Assembly (NCBI RefSeq): GCF_007992095.1 | Contig: NZ_BJZP01000005.1 | Span: 186,001-250,000, forward strand | Reading direction: 5' to 3' | Source of the DNA: Paenirhizobium naphthalenivorans | GTDB lineage: Bacteria; Pseudomonadota; Alphaproteobacteria; Rhizobiales; Rhizobiaceae | DNA length: 64,000 nucleotides | Shown: positions 35,730 through 45,546 of the stretch, in pieces | How the letters are laid out: each line of letters opens with the position of its first letter | Numbering within the stretch: position 1 is the first letter of the stretch | The notes under the pieces: model-generated | The model's database searches: none | Told to the model about the DNA's origin: nothing | What the model saw: the letters and a program-made list of their open reading frames with translations, nothing else | Made by a program: the position numbers and the translations under genes

Positions 35730-36971
35730 TCAATGACCCTTCGGCTTCTTCTGCTGCGGGCCGGCAAGCTTGGCGAAGAAGGCGGAGGTTCTGAGCAGAG
35801 AGCGGAACCGCATGCTACGCTTCTCGGTCGGTACACCCTCGCGTACCATCATGCGGCTCAGCGTGTATGCCATGAAGCCGGCCAGCACGACGACCATGTA
35901 GACGAAAAGCGCCCTCGGGCCGAAAAGGTCGAGCATGAAGGAGGCGAACAGCGGGCCGATCACCGCGCCCAGAGACCAGAAGAACAGCGTGCCGGCCGAG
36001 ACCAGCGCATGCTGGCCAGGTGCCGCGTGGTCATTGGCGTGGGCCGAGCAGAGTGAATAAAGCGGCATGGCGAAGGCGCCGAAGGCGAAGATGCCGGCAA
36101 AATTGAGCCATTGATTGGTGCCAGCGACAAAGGCGAGGAAAAGCCCGGCGGCAAAGGCGCCGAATGTCGCGACGAGGATGATCAGGCGGCGGTCGAGCTT
36201 GTCGGAATAATGCCCAAGCGGATATTGCAGCACGACGCCGGCGAAGATCCCGACGCTCATGAAGGTGGCGATCTCGGTGATCGACATGCCGATTCCGTCG
36301 GCATAGATCGGCCCGAGCGAGCGGAAGCTGGAATTGGTCAATCCGACGACGATGCAGCCGACCGTGGCGAGTGGTGATACTTTCCACAGCACGCGGATGT
36401 CGAAGCGGACGTCCTCCGGCGCTTCGGGGCTGGACCGGTCGGTCAGGGAGATCGGCACGAGCGATAGCGTCAGCGCCATGGAGATGATGACGAACAGCTC
36501 GAAGCCGCCTATGCCGACGGCTGGAATGGCATATTGCGCGAGCGTGACGGCGCCGAGGTCGACGAAGCGATAGACCGACAGCGTCCGGGCGCGGGTCGAA
36601 TTGGTGACCTTGGCGTTCAGCCAGCTTTCCACCACTGCGAACAGCCCGGCGAAGCATACGCCTTGGACCAGCCGCATCAGGAACCAGGCGGTCGGATTGA
36701 TGAACAGCAGCATCAAAATGGAAGCGGCCGAAGCGATAGCGGCGAGCGCCGAGAAGGTTCGGATATGCCCAGTCGCTCGGATCAATCGGGTGATGTAGAT
36801 ACAGCCGAGGGCGAAGCCGATATTATAGCCAGTACCGACCACGCCGATCATCGAGGTCGAGAAGCCCTCTTCGAGTGCTCGCAGCGAGATGAACGTGCCT
36901 TGCAAACCGTTGCCGCCGATCAGGATGCCGGCGGTGGCGAGCAGGGGAATGAGTGGACGGATCGACGACAT
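35730..36971 (-). CDS. MFS transporter (YcaD-like)
   Basis: 413 residues, about 12 hydrophobic helices. Recognisable by GNGLQGTFISLRALEEGFSTSMIGVVGTGY, the RLVQGVCFAGLFAVVESWLN helix and the central YADGIGMSITEIATFM segment shared with YcaD-type permeases. Positively charged C-tail QQKKPKGH. Substrate unknown. Divergent from aspS across a 259-bp gap. Confidence 0.88.
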   Translation of the reverse strand: MSSIRPLIPLLATAGILIGGNGLQGTFISLRALEEGFSTSMIGVVGTGYNIGFALGCIYITRLIRATGHIRTFSALAAIASAASILMLLFINPTAWFLMRLVQGVCFAGLFAVVESWLNAKVTNSTRARTLSVYRFVDLGAVTLAQYAIPAVGIGGFELFVIISMALTLSLVPISLTDRSSPEAPEDVRFDIRVLWKVSPLATVGCIVVGLTNSSFRSLGPIYADGIGMSITEIATFMSVGIFAGVVLQYPLGHYSDKLDRRLIILVATFGAFAAGLFLAFVAGTNQWLNFAGIFAFGAFAMPLYSLCSAHANDHAAPGQHALVSAGTLFFWSLGAVIGPLFASFMLDLFGPRALFVYMVVVLAGFMAYTLSRMMVREGVPTEKRSMRFRSLLRTSAFFAKLAGPQQKKPKGH

Positions 36972-37057
36972 GGAGGGTGCATCCCGGCTGGTGCGGCACG
37001 ACTCGGATCCTCCCGGGCGCCAATATTCTTGTATCTGCGCCGGTGCGGCGATAACAG

Positions 37058-37070
37058 TTCACGTCGTGAA
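37058..37070. repeat. 13-bp palindrome TTCACG-T-CGTGAA between MFS gene and aspS
   Basis: Perfect two-fold symmetry around a central T in the divergent region between the MFS gene and aspS. It could be an operator; a chance occurrence is also possible. Confidence 0.25.
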
Positions 37071-37130
37071 TGCAGTCATCACCGAAATCGATTGTCCGAA
37101 GATCCCGTGGAGCCCGAACACGCCTTCAGC

Positions 37131-37161
37131 CTTGACAAATCGGGCCTGCCATGCGCTTGTC
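37131..37161 (+). promoter_or_regulatory. putative promoter of aspS
   Basis: CTTGACA (37131-37137) matches the rhizobial -35 consensus well; a weak -10-like CTTGTC lies at 37156-37161. The start would fall near 37168, about 60 bases before the ATG at 37231. By-eye prediction. Confidence 0.35.
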
Positions 37162-37230
37162 CGCGCGATTTAAAGCCCGAGAATCCGTGCCGTTGCCGGA
37201 ACTCCCTCAATGAATATGCAGGATAAAACC

Positions 37231-39021
37231 ATGCACCGTTACCGCAGCCACACCTGCGCCGCCTTGAAAAAATCCGATGTCGGCTCGACCGTCCGCCTGT
37301 CAGGCTGGGTCCACCGTGTCCGCGACCATGGCGGCGTTCTCTTCATCGACCTGCGCGACCACTATGGCATCACCCAGGTGGTGGCCGATCCGGATAGCCC
37401 GGCCTTCAAGATGGCCGAAACCGTGCGCGGCGAGTGGGTGATCCGCATCGACGGCCTCGTCAAGGCCCGCACGGAAGACACGGTCAACAAGGCCATGCCG
37501 ACTGGCGAGATCGAACTCTATGCCCAGGATATCGAGGTCTTGTCGGCCGCCAAGGAATTGCCGCTGCCGGTCTTTGGCGAGCCGGACTATCCGGAAGACG
37601 TGCGCCTCAAGTACCGCTTCCTCGACCTGCGCCGCGAGACGCTGCACAGGAACATCGTCAAGCGCACGCAGATCGTCTCCGACATGCGTCGCCGCATGGG
37701 CGATATCGGCTTTGCCGAATACACGACCCCAATTCTCACGGCTTCCTCGCCGGAAGGCGCACGTGACTTCCTCGTGCCGAGCCGAATCCACGAAGGCAAG
37801 TTCTTCGCCCTGCCGCAGGCCCCGCAGCAGTACAAGCAGTTGCTGATGGTCGCCGGCTTCGACCGTTACTTCCAGATTGCGCCGTGCTTCCGTGACGAAG
37901 ATCCGCGCGCTGACCGCTTGCCGGGCGAATTCTACCAGCTCGACCTTGAAATGAGCTTCGTCACCCAGGAGGACATCTGGGAAACCGTCGAGCCGGTCAT
38001 GACCCAGGTCTTCGAGCAGTTCGCCGAAGGCAAGCCGGTTACCAAGCAGTGGCCGCGCATCCCTTACGACGTGGCGATCCGCAAATACGGTTCCGACAAG
38101 CCGGACCTGCGCAATCCGATCGAGATGCAGGCCGTTACCGAGCATTTCGCCGGTTCCGGCTTCAAGGTCTTCGCCAACATGATCGCCTCCAACCCGAAGG
38201 TCGAGGTCTGGGCGATCCCGGCCAAGACCGGTGGTTCGCGTGCTTTCTGCGATCGCATGAACGCCTGGGCGCAGTCGACCGGACAGCCGGGCCTCGGCTA
38301 CATCTTCTGGCGCCAGGAAGGCGCCGTCCTCGAAGGTGCCGGTCCGCTTGCCAAGAACATCGGCGCGGAGCGCACTGAGGCTATCCGCACGCAGCTCGGT
38401 CTGGAAGAAGGCGACGCCTGCTTCTTCGTCGCGGGCGAACCGTCGAAGTTCTACAAGTTTGCCGGCGAAGCCCGAACCCGCGCCGGCGAGGAACTGAACC
38501 TCGTCGACCGCGACCGTTTCGAGCTTTGCTGGATCGTCGACTTCCCGTTCTACGAATGGAGCGAGGAAGAAAAGAAGATCGACTTCGCCCACAACCCCTT
38601 CTCGATGCCGCAGGGTGGTCTGGAAGCGTTGGAAAGCCAGGACCCGCTGTCGCTCAAGGCCTATCAGTACGACGCGGTCTGCAACGGCTTCGAAATCGCC
38701 TCCGGTTCGATCCGTAACCAGTCGCCGGAGCTGATGGTCAAGGCCTTCGAAAAGGTTGGCCTGAGCCAGGCCGACGTGGAAGAACGATTCGGTGGCCTCT
38801 ACCGCGCCTTCCAGTACGGCGCGCCGCCGCACGGCGGCTGCGCCTTCGGTATCGACCGTGTGGTCATGCTGCTCGTCGGCGCGAAGAACCTGCGCGAGAT
38901 CTCGATCTTCCCGATGAACCAGCAGGCGCAGGATCTGCTGATGAACGCGCCGTCGCCGGCAACGCCGACTCAGCTACGGGAACTGGCGCTCCGCGTCGTG
39001 CCGCAGCCGAAGAAAGACTGA
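37231..39021 (+). CDS. aspS: aspartyl-tRNA synthetase
   Basis: 596 residues. Class IIb synthetase charging tRNA-Asp. Domains: N-terminal OB-fold ([17 protein letters not shown], then [23 protein letters not shown]), motif 1 to motif 3 of the catalytic core (motif 2 [16 protein letters not shown], motif 3 GIDRVVMLL), and the bacterial GAD insertion (residues about 290-420). The start at 37231 gives the usual MHRYRSHTC beginning and has AGGA eight bases upstream; 37210 is the alternative. A terminator follows the stop. Confidence 0.98.
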   Translation: MHRYRSHTCAALKKSDVGSTVRLSGWVHRVRDHGGVLFIDLRDHYGITQVVADPDSPAFKMAETVRGEWVIRIDGLVKARTEDTVNKAMPTGEIELYAQDIEVLSAAKELPLPVFGEPDYPEDVRLKYRFLDLRRETLHRNIVKRTQIVSDMRRRMGDIGFAEYTTPILTASSPEGARDFLVPSRIHEGKFFALPQAPQQYKQLLMVAGFDRYFQIAPCFRDEDPRADRLPGEFYQLDLEMSFVTQEDIWETVEPVMTQVFEQFAEGKPVTKQWPRIPYDVAIRKYGSDKPDLRNPIEMQAVTEHFAGSGFKVFANMIASNPKVEVWAIPAKTGGSRAFCDRMNAWAQSTGQPGLGYIFWRQEGAVLEGAGPLAKNIGAERTEAIRTQLGLEEGDACFFVAGEPSKFYKFAGEARTRAGEELNLVDRDRFELCWIVDFPFYEWSEEEKKIDFAHNPFSMPQGGLEALESQDPLSLKAYQYDAVCNGFEIASGSIRNQSPELMVKAFEKVGLSQADVEERFGGLYRAFQYGAPPHGGCAFGIDRVVMLLVGAKNLREISIFPMNQQAQDLLMNAPSPATPTQLRELALRVVPQPKKD

Positions 39022-39045
39022 TCCGGCCTGCAGGTCGAGAAATCG

Positions 39046-39081
39046 AAAAGCCCCGGAAAGCTGTCGCTTCCGGGGCTTTTT
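39046..39081. terminator. terminator after aspS, shared with the convergent acyltransferase
   Basis: AAAAGCCCCGGAA pairs with TTCCGGGGCTTTT around a 9-base loop, a perfect 13-bp stem with a T run, 25 bases after the aspS stop codon. Confidence 0.9.
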
Positions 39082-39094
39082 GCAAACCGGTCTA

Positions 39095-40102
39095 TCAGGC
39101 TTTCGGCAAGGCGTTGTCGAGGAAGAACCACTGGTCGAGGTGCTCGCGGATTACCGGCTCGATGGCGTCATTGAGCAGCTGGATATCGTCGAGCAGGCGG
39201 GCACCGGACTTGGCCTCCGGCGGCAGAACGATTGGCGGCAACGCATAGGCCTCGAACCGGAATCCCTCGGTGCGCAGATTGTACCACGGGCAGATTGTCG
39301 CCCCGGTCATTCGCGCAAGCCGGATGGTCATCGCCAGATTGCCTTCAAGATGCGGTGGCCGGCCGAACAGCGGGCCACGGATCTTGCCGTTTACACCCTC
39401 GTCGCAGAAAGCCGAGACAATGCCGCCCTTCTTCAGCACGCTGACGGCGGGGCGGATGCCCTGCAGGCCGGGTGGCAGAAAGTTGAGCCAGTTCTTGCGC
39501 CGGACGCGCTCCGAGATCCAAGCCTTGGCCCGTCCCGGTGGCGGCGTATAGTTGATGTAGGGCACGAGCCCGACACGGTGCAGCACAATGGGCCCGATTT
39601 CCCAATTGCCGAGATGCATTCCGACAAAGATCACAGGCCCGCGCTTGGCCGCGTCGACAACCCATTCGACATTGTGGATCCCGATTCGCTCTGGATGCCG
39701 GTTCAGGCGGTTTATCACCGAGAACTCGGTCATCAAGCGCCCCTGCGTGCGGCAGTTCTCGAGAAAAAGCGCGTCCTGCTCTGCGGCGCTCAAGTGAGGG
39801 CAGAGCTGGGCGATCGTGGCCCGCGCCCTCTTCTCCGCAGCCTTATGATAGCGCGGAATGGCATAGATGCCGAGCCGAGCGCCAAAGTGCGAACAGGCAT
39901 CCATAGGCAGGAGTTTCAGGCCGAAGTGGCCAAGAAGGTGCAGGCCATTCCAGATATTGTCGTTGATCCAGTAACGAAGGAAAGCCTTGCGCCTGTCGCC
40001 GCCGGCCGCGAGGTCGGAGAGACCGGGGGCTTCCGGTGGGCGGAAACGCCAAGCCTTGCGTTTGGCAATAGTGGTCTTGGCGGGAATCTTGTCGTCACTC
40101 AT
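39095..40102 (-). CDS. HtrB/LpxL-family acyltransferase
   Basis: 335 residues. Inner-membrane acyltransferase of the lipid A late-acylation family. The catalytic HX4(D/E) is His163-x4-Glu168 in GMHLGNWEIG; other blocks are PRYHKAAEKRARATIAQL, PPGLQGIRPAVSVLKKGG and FCDEGVNGKIRGPLFGRPP. Hydrophobic FGLKLLP near residue 60 and a basic N-terminus fit membrane association. Acyl substrate unknown; it is not in the very-long-chain fatty acid cluster of rhizobial lipid A in this window. It starts 4 bases after the P450 stop, so the two are cotranscribed. Confidence 0.88.
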   Translation of the reverse strand: MSDDKIPAKTTIAKRKAWRFRPPEAPGLSDLAAGGDRRKAFLRYWINDNIWNGLHLLGHFGLKLLPMDACSHFGARLGIYAIPRYHKAAEKRARATIAQLCPHLSAAEQDALFLENCRTQGRLMTEFSVINRLNRHPERIGIHNVEWVVDAAKRGPVIFVGMHLGNWEIGPIVLHRVGLVPYINYTPPPGRAKAWISERVRRKNWLNFLPPGLQGIRPAVSVLKKGGIVSAFCDEGVNGKIRGPLFGRPPHLEGNLAMTIRLARMTGATICPWYNLRTEGFRFEAYALPPIVLPPEAKSGARLLDDIQLLNDAIEPVIREHLDQWFFLDNALPKA

Positions 40103-40106
40103 AGCA

Positions 40107-41522
40107 TCATGCCTCCCGTCGATGGAGCGTCACCGGCAATCCGCCCTTGGGGCGCAGCGTCAGCCGGCAGAGTGGTTCGACCTTGTGTCCTTGGCGCAGG
40201 CGCAGGCTGAACTTCTGCGCCAGAATGGCGAGGCAGAGGATGGATTCGGTTTGGCCGAAATGCATGCCGGGGCAGATGCGCGGTCCGCTGGCGAAGGGAA
40301 TATAGCTGTAGGGTTTCGGCCGGTTGCCGCCGAGGAAGCGTTCAGGCCTGAAGTGATGCGGCTTGGGAAACAGGCTGGGCGTCCGGTGCAGCAACCATGG
40401 CACAATCAGCACCAGCGAGGCAGGCGCGATGTCGACAGTTCCGATCCTGTCCTTCTCCTTGGCCTGGCGGGCGAGGATCGGCACCGGCGGATAGAGCCTG
40501 AGCGTTTCCTCTATCACAGCGCGGCACCAGTCGAGTTGCGGTACGTCATCGATCGTCGGCACGCGGTCGCCGCAGACGCGGGCGATCTCGTCATGAACTT
40601 CCTTTTCCACCCAGGTCGCCTGCGAAAGCAGATACCAAGCCCAGGTGAGGGTGGCGGCCGTCGTCTCGTGCCCGGCCATGAAGATCGTCGCCGCCTCGTT
40701 GCGCAGGGCGACCATGTCGAGATTGAGCTCCGGATTGCGCTGCTGGCGACGGATCAGAAGGTCCACCATGGAGCTGTGATCGCCGCGGCCGGCGAGGTGA
40801 TCCTCAACCACCTTGTCGATCAGGTCGTGGATGCGTTTGACCGATCGTTTGAGTGAAGGGGTGCGCAGCACCGGCAAGCCCTCGTCGAAACCGATGAAAT
40901 AGCCAAGATTGACCGAATCGATCAGCGACTGATAGCTCGAAAAACTGTCGGTGATCGCATCGGCGCTTTCATGGCCGAGCTGATTGCCGAAGACGCTGCG
41001 CGAGATGATTTCGGCGGTCAGTCCGGCCATTTCGTGAAGTGCGTTGATCTCCGCTCCATCGGCCATGGAACTCCAGCGTTCGACCATTTCGCTCGCTGTT
41101 TTTTCCATTACCGGCCCAAAGGTCGGCACCCGGTTGCGGTGAACGATGTCGTTGACCAGCGAACGGCGCTGTTTCCATGTCTCTCCGTCGGAAATGAATA
41201 GGCCATCGCCCAGCAGATACTCCAGCGCGCGCCGCATTTGCGGCGACTTGCGTTCGAAGTTCTCATGACGATTGACGACGACGTGGCGGATCATGTCGGG
41301 TGAATTGATCACCACGACCTGCCGCCCCATGATCCTGAGCGCGCTGACCTTCTCCTTGAAATCGCCGACTCGCCAGACCGAAAGGAAGTCGGTGCGGGCC
41401 TGCAAGAGGAGGTGGAGAGGGCGATTCGGCGCTCCGGCATAATAGTCGGCATGGGCCGGCTCGAAGTCGTGTCCTTCAAGCTTTTCGGATATGGTGACAG
41501 GGCGCTGTAGCCAGCCGAACAT
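40107..41522 (-). CDS. cytochrome P450
   Basis: 471 residues. All P450 hallmarks are in place: oxygen-activating I-helix AGHETT (283-288), ExxR Glu339-Arg342 (EETLR), and the heme loop FASGPRICPG with Cys417. The wording around HETTAATLTWAWYLLSQ and PRICPGMHFGQTE resembles fatty-acid-hydroxylating CYP4/CYP102-type groups (inference). No redox partner is adjacent. Start 41522 is chosen since the fold begins MFGWLQRP; the frame is open to 41600 with no conserved sequence. It is 4 bases upstream of the acyltransferase gene. Confidence 0.93.
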   Translation of the reverse strand: MFGWLQRPVTISEKLEGHDFEPAHADYYAGAPNRPLHLLLQARTDFLSVWRVGDFKEKVSALRIMGRQVVVINSPDMIRHVVVNRHENFERKSPQMRRALEYLLGDGLFISDGETWKQRRSLVNDIVHRNRVPTFGPVMEKTASEMVERWSSMADGAEINALHEMAGLTAEIISRSVFGNQLGHESADAITDSFSSYQSLIDSVNLGYFIGFDEGLPVLRTPSLKRSVKRIHDLIDKVVEDHLAGRGDHSSMVDLLIRRQQRNPELNLDMVALRNEAATIFMAGHETTAATLTWAWYLLSQATWVEKEVHDEIARVCGDRVPTIDDVPQLDWCRAVIEETLRLYPPVPILARQAKEKDRIGTVDIAPASLVLIVPWLLHRTPSLFPKPHHFRPERFLGGNRPKPYSYIPFASGPRICPGMHFGQTESILCLAILAQKFSLRLRQGHKVEPLCRLTLRPKGGLPVTLHRREA

Positions 41523-41671
41523 GATCGTCCGTTTCGCGATTTGAGCCGACGAGGCGATTGAACCGGGCTTTAGCCTTAACGGAAGTCCCGCTCGGGTCAA
41601 TCCTCCGGCATGAGTTAGACTGTCGCGCCCGGCGGTTGCTGGCCGGGCGCTCTGATCGTTTGTCGATAGTG

Positions 41672-42865
41672 TCAGTCGTTGGCGGAAACGCTGACGCCAA
41701 GCAGCGTGGGGAGGCTTTCTGGTGCCCCCATGGCCGCGCCCATGATCATCGGGAAGGGGACCTCCTTTTCTGGCTCCGCGGTGATGGTAATGTTCTGCGG
41801 ATCATCGATGAAGGTGTTGACGGCCTCTGAGATCTCGTTCTGTAAGGCGCCGAGCTTGGCTTGGGCGAGCAGGATCGGAAGCATGCCCTTGACCATTTGG
41901 CCCATCTGTTCGCCACTCGACCCCTGTTGCTTGCCGGCATAATCGAGGCCGCGCTTGGTGATCCCGGCGTCTTCGATGCTGATCCGCGCGCTCTGGAAGG
42001 ACATCTGCTGCATCAGGCCGAACATCGCGATGCCGGCGGCCTGCTGGGCCTGCTCGTTGTTCGGGTCGGCCTGCATGGTGCGGGCGGTTTCCTGCAGCTG
42101 CTTGACCAGATCCATCGTGTAGCCGGTGAAGGCGAAGGACAGGGAAAGACGGCCGACGTGGTTCAAATCAATGGCATATTCGTCCAGGTCGATTGTTCCG
42201 GAGGAGGGGTCCCAACTGCCGCTGACGTTGATCTCGCCGGTCACAGTCTGCAAACCGAGCGCGTCGATCGCATCCTTGCTCTTGGCATCCTCGACGCCGG
42301 TGAGGTCGGCCTTGATGCCGGTGACGCTGCCGTCAAAGGAGAGCGCGCTTTCATCGTCGGAAAGGGCCATCGTGCCGCTGGCTTCCTCGAGTGAGAATAC
42401 CTGCTTGCCGTCGGCGATGACGGTGAGCGGACCACTGTGGGCTTCCTCGTAGAGCATCATGGAGGCAAGGCCTTCACCGGCCGTATTGCCCGGGACCCGC
42501 ACCCCGGCCAGGTAGAGATCTTTGATTTTGACGCTGTTTTTCTCTTCGGTCAGGTTGACCTCCGGGAACTCGATGCGATCGATATGGTAGGCGCCGTCAG
42601 CTTCTTCCGTCACATCCTGCAGATTGAGATTGCCGAGCAAGACCGATTTTTCGTGCGGCCCGGTGGCGGTGAAGGTCGTGCCCTTCAGCACGACGTCATT
42701 GCCGTTGACCTCGATGGCTTCTGCTTTCAGCACACCGCTTCCGGCGGCGTAGGCGGCGTTGATCTTGGTCAGGAGGTCCTGGCCATCGAGTGCGAAGGCA
42801 TGGCTGGACAGAGCCGCGAATGTGGCGCCGGTCAGCAGGAGCCTTTTGGTGCGAAGTCGGATCAT
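41672..42865 (-). CDS. periplasmic protein of unknown function
   Basis: 397 residues. Signal peptide IRLRTKRLLLTGATFAALSSHAFA, with the mature protein starting about LDGQDLL. The mature protein is a long succession of beta-strand-like segments (KAEAIEVNGNDVVLKGTTF, VTGEINVSGSWDPSSGTIDLDEY, NHVGRLSLSFAFTG), with a possible AsmA/DUF945-like character that I cannot confirm. No enzymatic motif seen. AAAGGA lies eight bases before the ATG. It sits between the P450 gene and the divergent parC gene. Confidence 0.72.
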   Translation of the reverse strand: MIRLRTKRLLLTGATFAALSSHAFALDGQDLLTKINAAYAAGSGVLKAEAIEVNGNDVVLKGTTFTATGPHEKSVLLGNLNLQDVTEEADGAYHIDRIEFPEVNLTEEKNSVKIKDLYLAGVRVPGNTAGEGLASMMLYEEAHSGPLTVIADGKQVFSLEEASGTMALSDDESALSFDGSVTGIKADLTGVEDAKSKDAIDALGLQTVTGEINVSGSWDPSSGTIDLDEYAIDLNHVGRLSLSFAFTGYTMDLVKQLQETARTMQADPNNEQAQQAAGIAMFGLMQQMSFQSARISIEDAGITKRGLDYAGKQQGSSGEQMGQMVKGMLPILLAQAKLGALQNEISEAVNTFIDDPQNITITAEPEKEVPFPMIMGAAMGAPESLPTLLGVSVSAND

Positions 42866-43071
42866 GAGACTGTCCTTTCGTGGGATGGGGGATTTCCGCG
42901 CGGCAAATTTGTTCCGAACCTTATATGGGCAAGGACGAAAACTTCCACTGCTTTCCAACGAACGGCGACGGTTCGCGCATGCTGCCGTGACTGTTGTCAC
43001 ACCGTCGGTAATCCACAGCCGGAATGCCAGGATTCCTTGCTGTTTGCGGTGTTCTCGTCTAGTTGAGAACC

Positions 43072-45348
43072 ATGGGGAAAAGTCTTATTCCGCCCGGCGA
43101 CGATGGCGACAACATTCAACCGATCGATCTGAAGGCGGCGCTCGAGGAGCGCTATCTCGCTTATGCCTTGTCGACGATCATGCATCGGGCGCTGCCCGAC
43201 GTGCGCGATGGGCTCAAGCCGGTGCATCGGCGCATCATCCACGCGATGAGCGAGATGGGTATCCGCCCGAACTCGGCGTTCAAGAAATGCGCCCGTATCG
43301 TCGGTGACGTTATCGGTAAATTCCACCCGCACGGTGACCAGTCGGTCTATGACGCGCTGGTGCGTCTCGCGCAGGACTTTTCCCAACGCTATCCAATCGT
43401 CGACGGGCAGGGCAATTTCGGCAATATCGACGGCGACAGCGCAGCTGCCTATCGTTACACCGAAGCGCGCATGACCGATGTCGCGGCGCTGTTGCTCGAA
43501 GGCATAGAGCAGGACGCCGTCGACTTCCGTCCGACCTATAACGAGGAAGATGACGAGCCAGTCGTCATGCCCGGCGCCTTCCCGAACCTTCTGGCCAATG
43601 GCTCCTCGGGCATTGCCGTCGGCATGGCAACCTCGATCCCGCCACACAATGCCCACGAGCTTTGCGATGCGGCCCTTTACCTGATCAAGAATCCCGGCGC
43701 GACCGTCGAAGAATTGCTTGCCGATCCTGCTAATCCTCAGCGGGGCGGTATAGAGGGACCGGACTTCCCGACCGGTGGCATTGTGGTCGAAAGCCGGGAG
43801 AGCATGCTGGAGACCTACCGCACCGGACGCGGTGGTTTCCGCGTCCGTGCCAGATGGGAAACGGAAGATCTCGGCCGCGGCGGCTATCAGATCGTCGTCA
43901 CCCAGATCCCGTTCCAGGTGCAGAAGTCGCGGCTGATCGAGAAGATCGCCGAATTGCTGATCGCGCGCCGCCTGCCGCTGCTGGAGGATATTCGCGACGA
44001 GTCGGCCGAGGATGTCCGCATCGTGCTGGTGCCGAAAAGCCGGACCGTCGATGCGACGCTTCTGATGGAATCGCTGTTCAAGCTGACCGAACTCGAGAGC
44101 CGAGTCCCGCTCAACATGAACGTTCTGTCGCAGGGCAAGGTCCCGAAGGTGATGGCGCTCAACGAAGTGTTGAGCGAATGGCTCGATCACCGCAAGGACG
44201 TTCTCGTTCGCCGTTCGAAGTTCCGCCTTGCGGCGATCGACCGCCGCCTCGAGATCCTCGACGGCCTGCTGATCGCCTATCTCAACCTTGACGAGGTGAT
44301 TCGTATCATCCGCGAGGAGGACGAACCCAAGCCGGTGATGGTCGCGAAATGGGATCTGACCGACAACCAGGCCGAGGCGATCCTCAATATGCGCCTGCGC
44401 AATCTGCGTAAGCTTGAGGAGTTCGAGATCCGTAAGGAGCATGAGGCTCTGTCGGCAGAAAAGGCCGAGATCGAGTCACTGCTCGCCTCCGACGACAAGC
44501 AATGGCAGACGGTTTCCTGGGAGATCGGCGAGGTCAAGAAGAAGTATGCCAAGGCGACTGAACTCGGTCGCCGCCGGACCACCTTCTCTAATGCGCCGGT
44601 CGCCGACGTCGAGGCGATCCAGCAAGCGATGATCGAGAAGGAGCCCATTACCGTTGTCATCTCGGAGAAGGGCTGGATCCGCGCACTGAAGGGCCACATA
44701 TCCGACACGTCGAGCCTGACCTTCAAGGAAGGCGATGGATTGCGCGTCGCCTTCCCGGCGCAGACGACCGACAAGATCCTACTGATCACCACCGGCGGCA
44801 AGGTCTACACGTTGGGCGGCGACAAGCTGCCGGGCGGTCGTGGTCATGGCGAGCCCTTACGCATCATGGTCGACATGGAAAATGACCAGGATGTGCTGAC
44901 TGCCTTTGTCCATGATCCGAGTCGCAAGCTGTTGATCGCCTCGACGGCGGGCAATGGTTTCATCGTTGCCGAAAGTGAGATCGTCGCCAATACCCGCAAG
45001 GGCAAGCAGGTGATGAATGTCGGCATGCCGGATGAAACGAAGCTGGTCGTTCCTGTCTTGGGCGACCATGTCGCTGTGGTCGGTGAGAACCGCAAGATGG
45101 TGGTCTTCCCGCTGGCTCAGATCCCGGAAATGACACGTGGCAAGGGCGTACGCCTGCAGCGCTACAAGGATGGCGGAGTCTCCGACATCAAGTGCTTTTC
45201 CATCGCTGACGGCCTCACCTGGGAAGACAGTGCGGGTCGGGTCTTCACCAAGAACAAGGATGAACTGGTCGAATGGCAGGGCGACCGCGCCGCTGCCGGC
45301 CGGACAGTGCCGAAAGGCTTTCCCCGCAGCGGCAAGTTCTCCGGCTGA
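43072..45348 (+). CDS. parC: DNA topoisomerase IV subunit A
   Basis: 758 residues. Type IIA topoisomerase subunit for decatenating chromosomes. Breakage-reunion domain with catalytic Tyr129 (AAYRYTEAR) and the quinolone-pocket segment [14 protein letters not shown]-terminal beta-pinwheel with a variable GyrA-box-like region. The position matching E. coli Ser80 is Gln90. ParC rather than GyrA is indicated by the early motif [21 protein letters not shown] and the lack of a QRRGGKG box. The ATG at 43072 lies three codons into the open frame. A terminator follows. Confidence 0.97.
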   Translation: MGKSLIPPGDDGDNIQPIDLKAALEERYLAYALSTIMHRALPDVRDGLKPVHRRIIHAMSEMGIRPNSAFKKCARIVGDVIGKFHPHGDQSVYDALVRLAQDFSQRYPIVDGQGNFGNIDGDSAAAYRYTEARMTDVAALLLEGIEQDAVDFRPTYNEEDDEPVVMPGAFPNLLANGSSGIAVGMATSIPPHNAHELCDAALYLIKNPGATVEELLADPANPQRGGIEGPDFPTGGIVVESRESMLETYRTGRGGFRVRARWETEDLGRGGYQIVVTQIPFQVQKSRLIEKIAELLIARRLPLLEDIRDESAEDVRIVLVPKSRTVDATLLMESLFKLTELESRVPLNMNVLSQGKVPKVMALNEVLSEWLDHRKDVLVRRSKFRLAAIDRRLEILDGLLIAYLNLDEVIRIIREEDEPKPVMVAKWDLTDNQAEAILNMRLRNLRKLEEFEIRKEHEALSAEKAEIESLLASDDKQWQTVSWEIGEVKKKYAKATELGRRRTTFSNAPVADVEAIQQAMIEKEPITVVISEKGWIRALKGHISDTSSLTFKEGDGLRVAFPAQTTDKILLITTGGKVYTLGGDKLPGGRGHGEPLRIMVDMENDQDVLTAFVHDPSRKLLIASTAGNGFIVAESEIVANTRKGKQVMNVGMPDETKLVVPVLGDHVAVVGENRKMVVFPLAQIPEMTRGKGVRLQRYKDGGVSDIKCFSIADGLTWEDSAGRVFTKNKDELVEWQGDRAAAGRTVPKGFPRSGKFSG

Positions 45349-45379
45349 TCTCAATCCGGGCAGGAGAGCATAAGAGTAT

Positions 45380-45418
45380 GATCGACGGGGATGCGTGCCG
45401 TCCCCGTTGATCGCTTTT
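45380..45418 (+). terminator. terminator of parC
   Basis: A 12-bp stem, GATCGACGGGGA with TCCCCGTTGATC (one G-T pair), encloses a 9-base loop. A short TTTT run follows. It starts 32 bases after the stop codon. Confidence 0.75.
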
Positions 45419-45546
45419 CACGCCTTCTCGCGCTGGCACCAGTTGCAGCCACCCGATGCGTGAAGCTGCGCCACGCAATTGATCCCCGTCAACGCGTCGT
45501 TGTTCCGCCGCTCTATGCTCCATTATCGTACCTGAGGAGATGGCCG

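Noticed and set aside
37300..38832. 510-residue minus-strand frame opposite aspS
   Set aside because: Antisense to a conserved synthetase with all motifs.
42997..44442. 481-residue minus-strand frame opposite parC
   Set aside because: Antisense shadow; parC has all catalytic residues.
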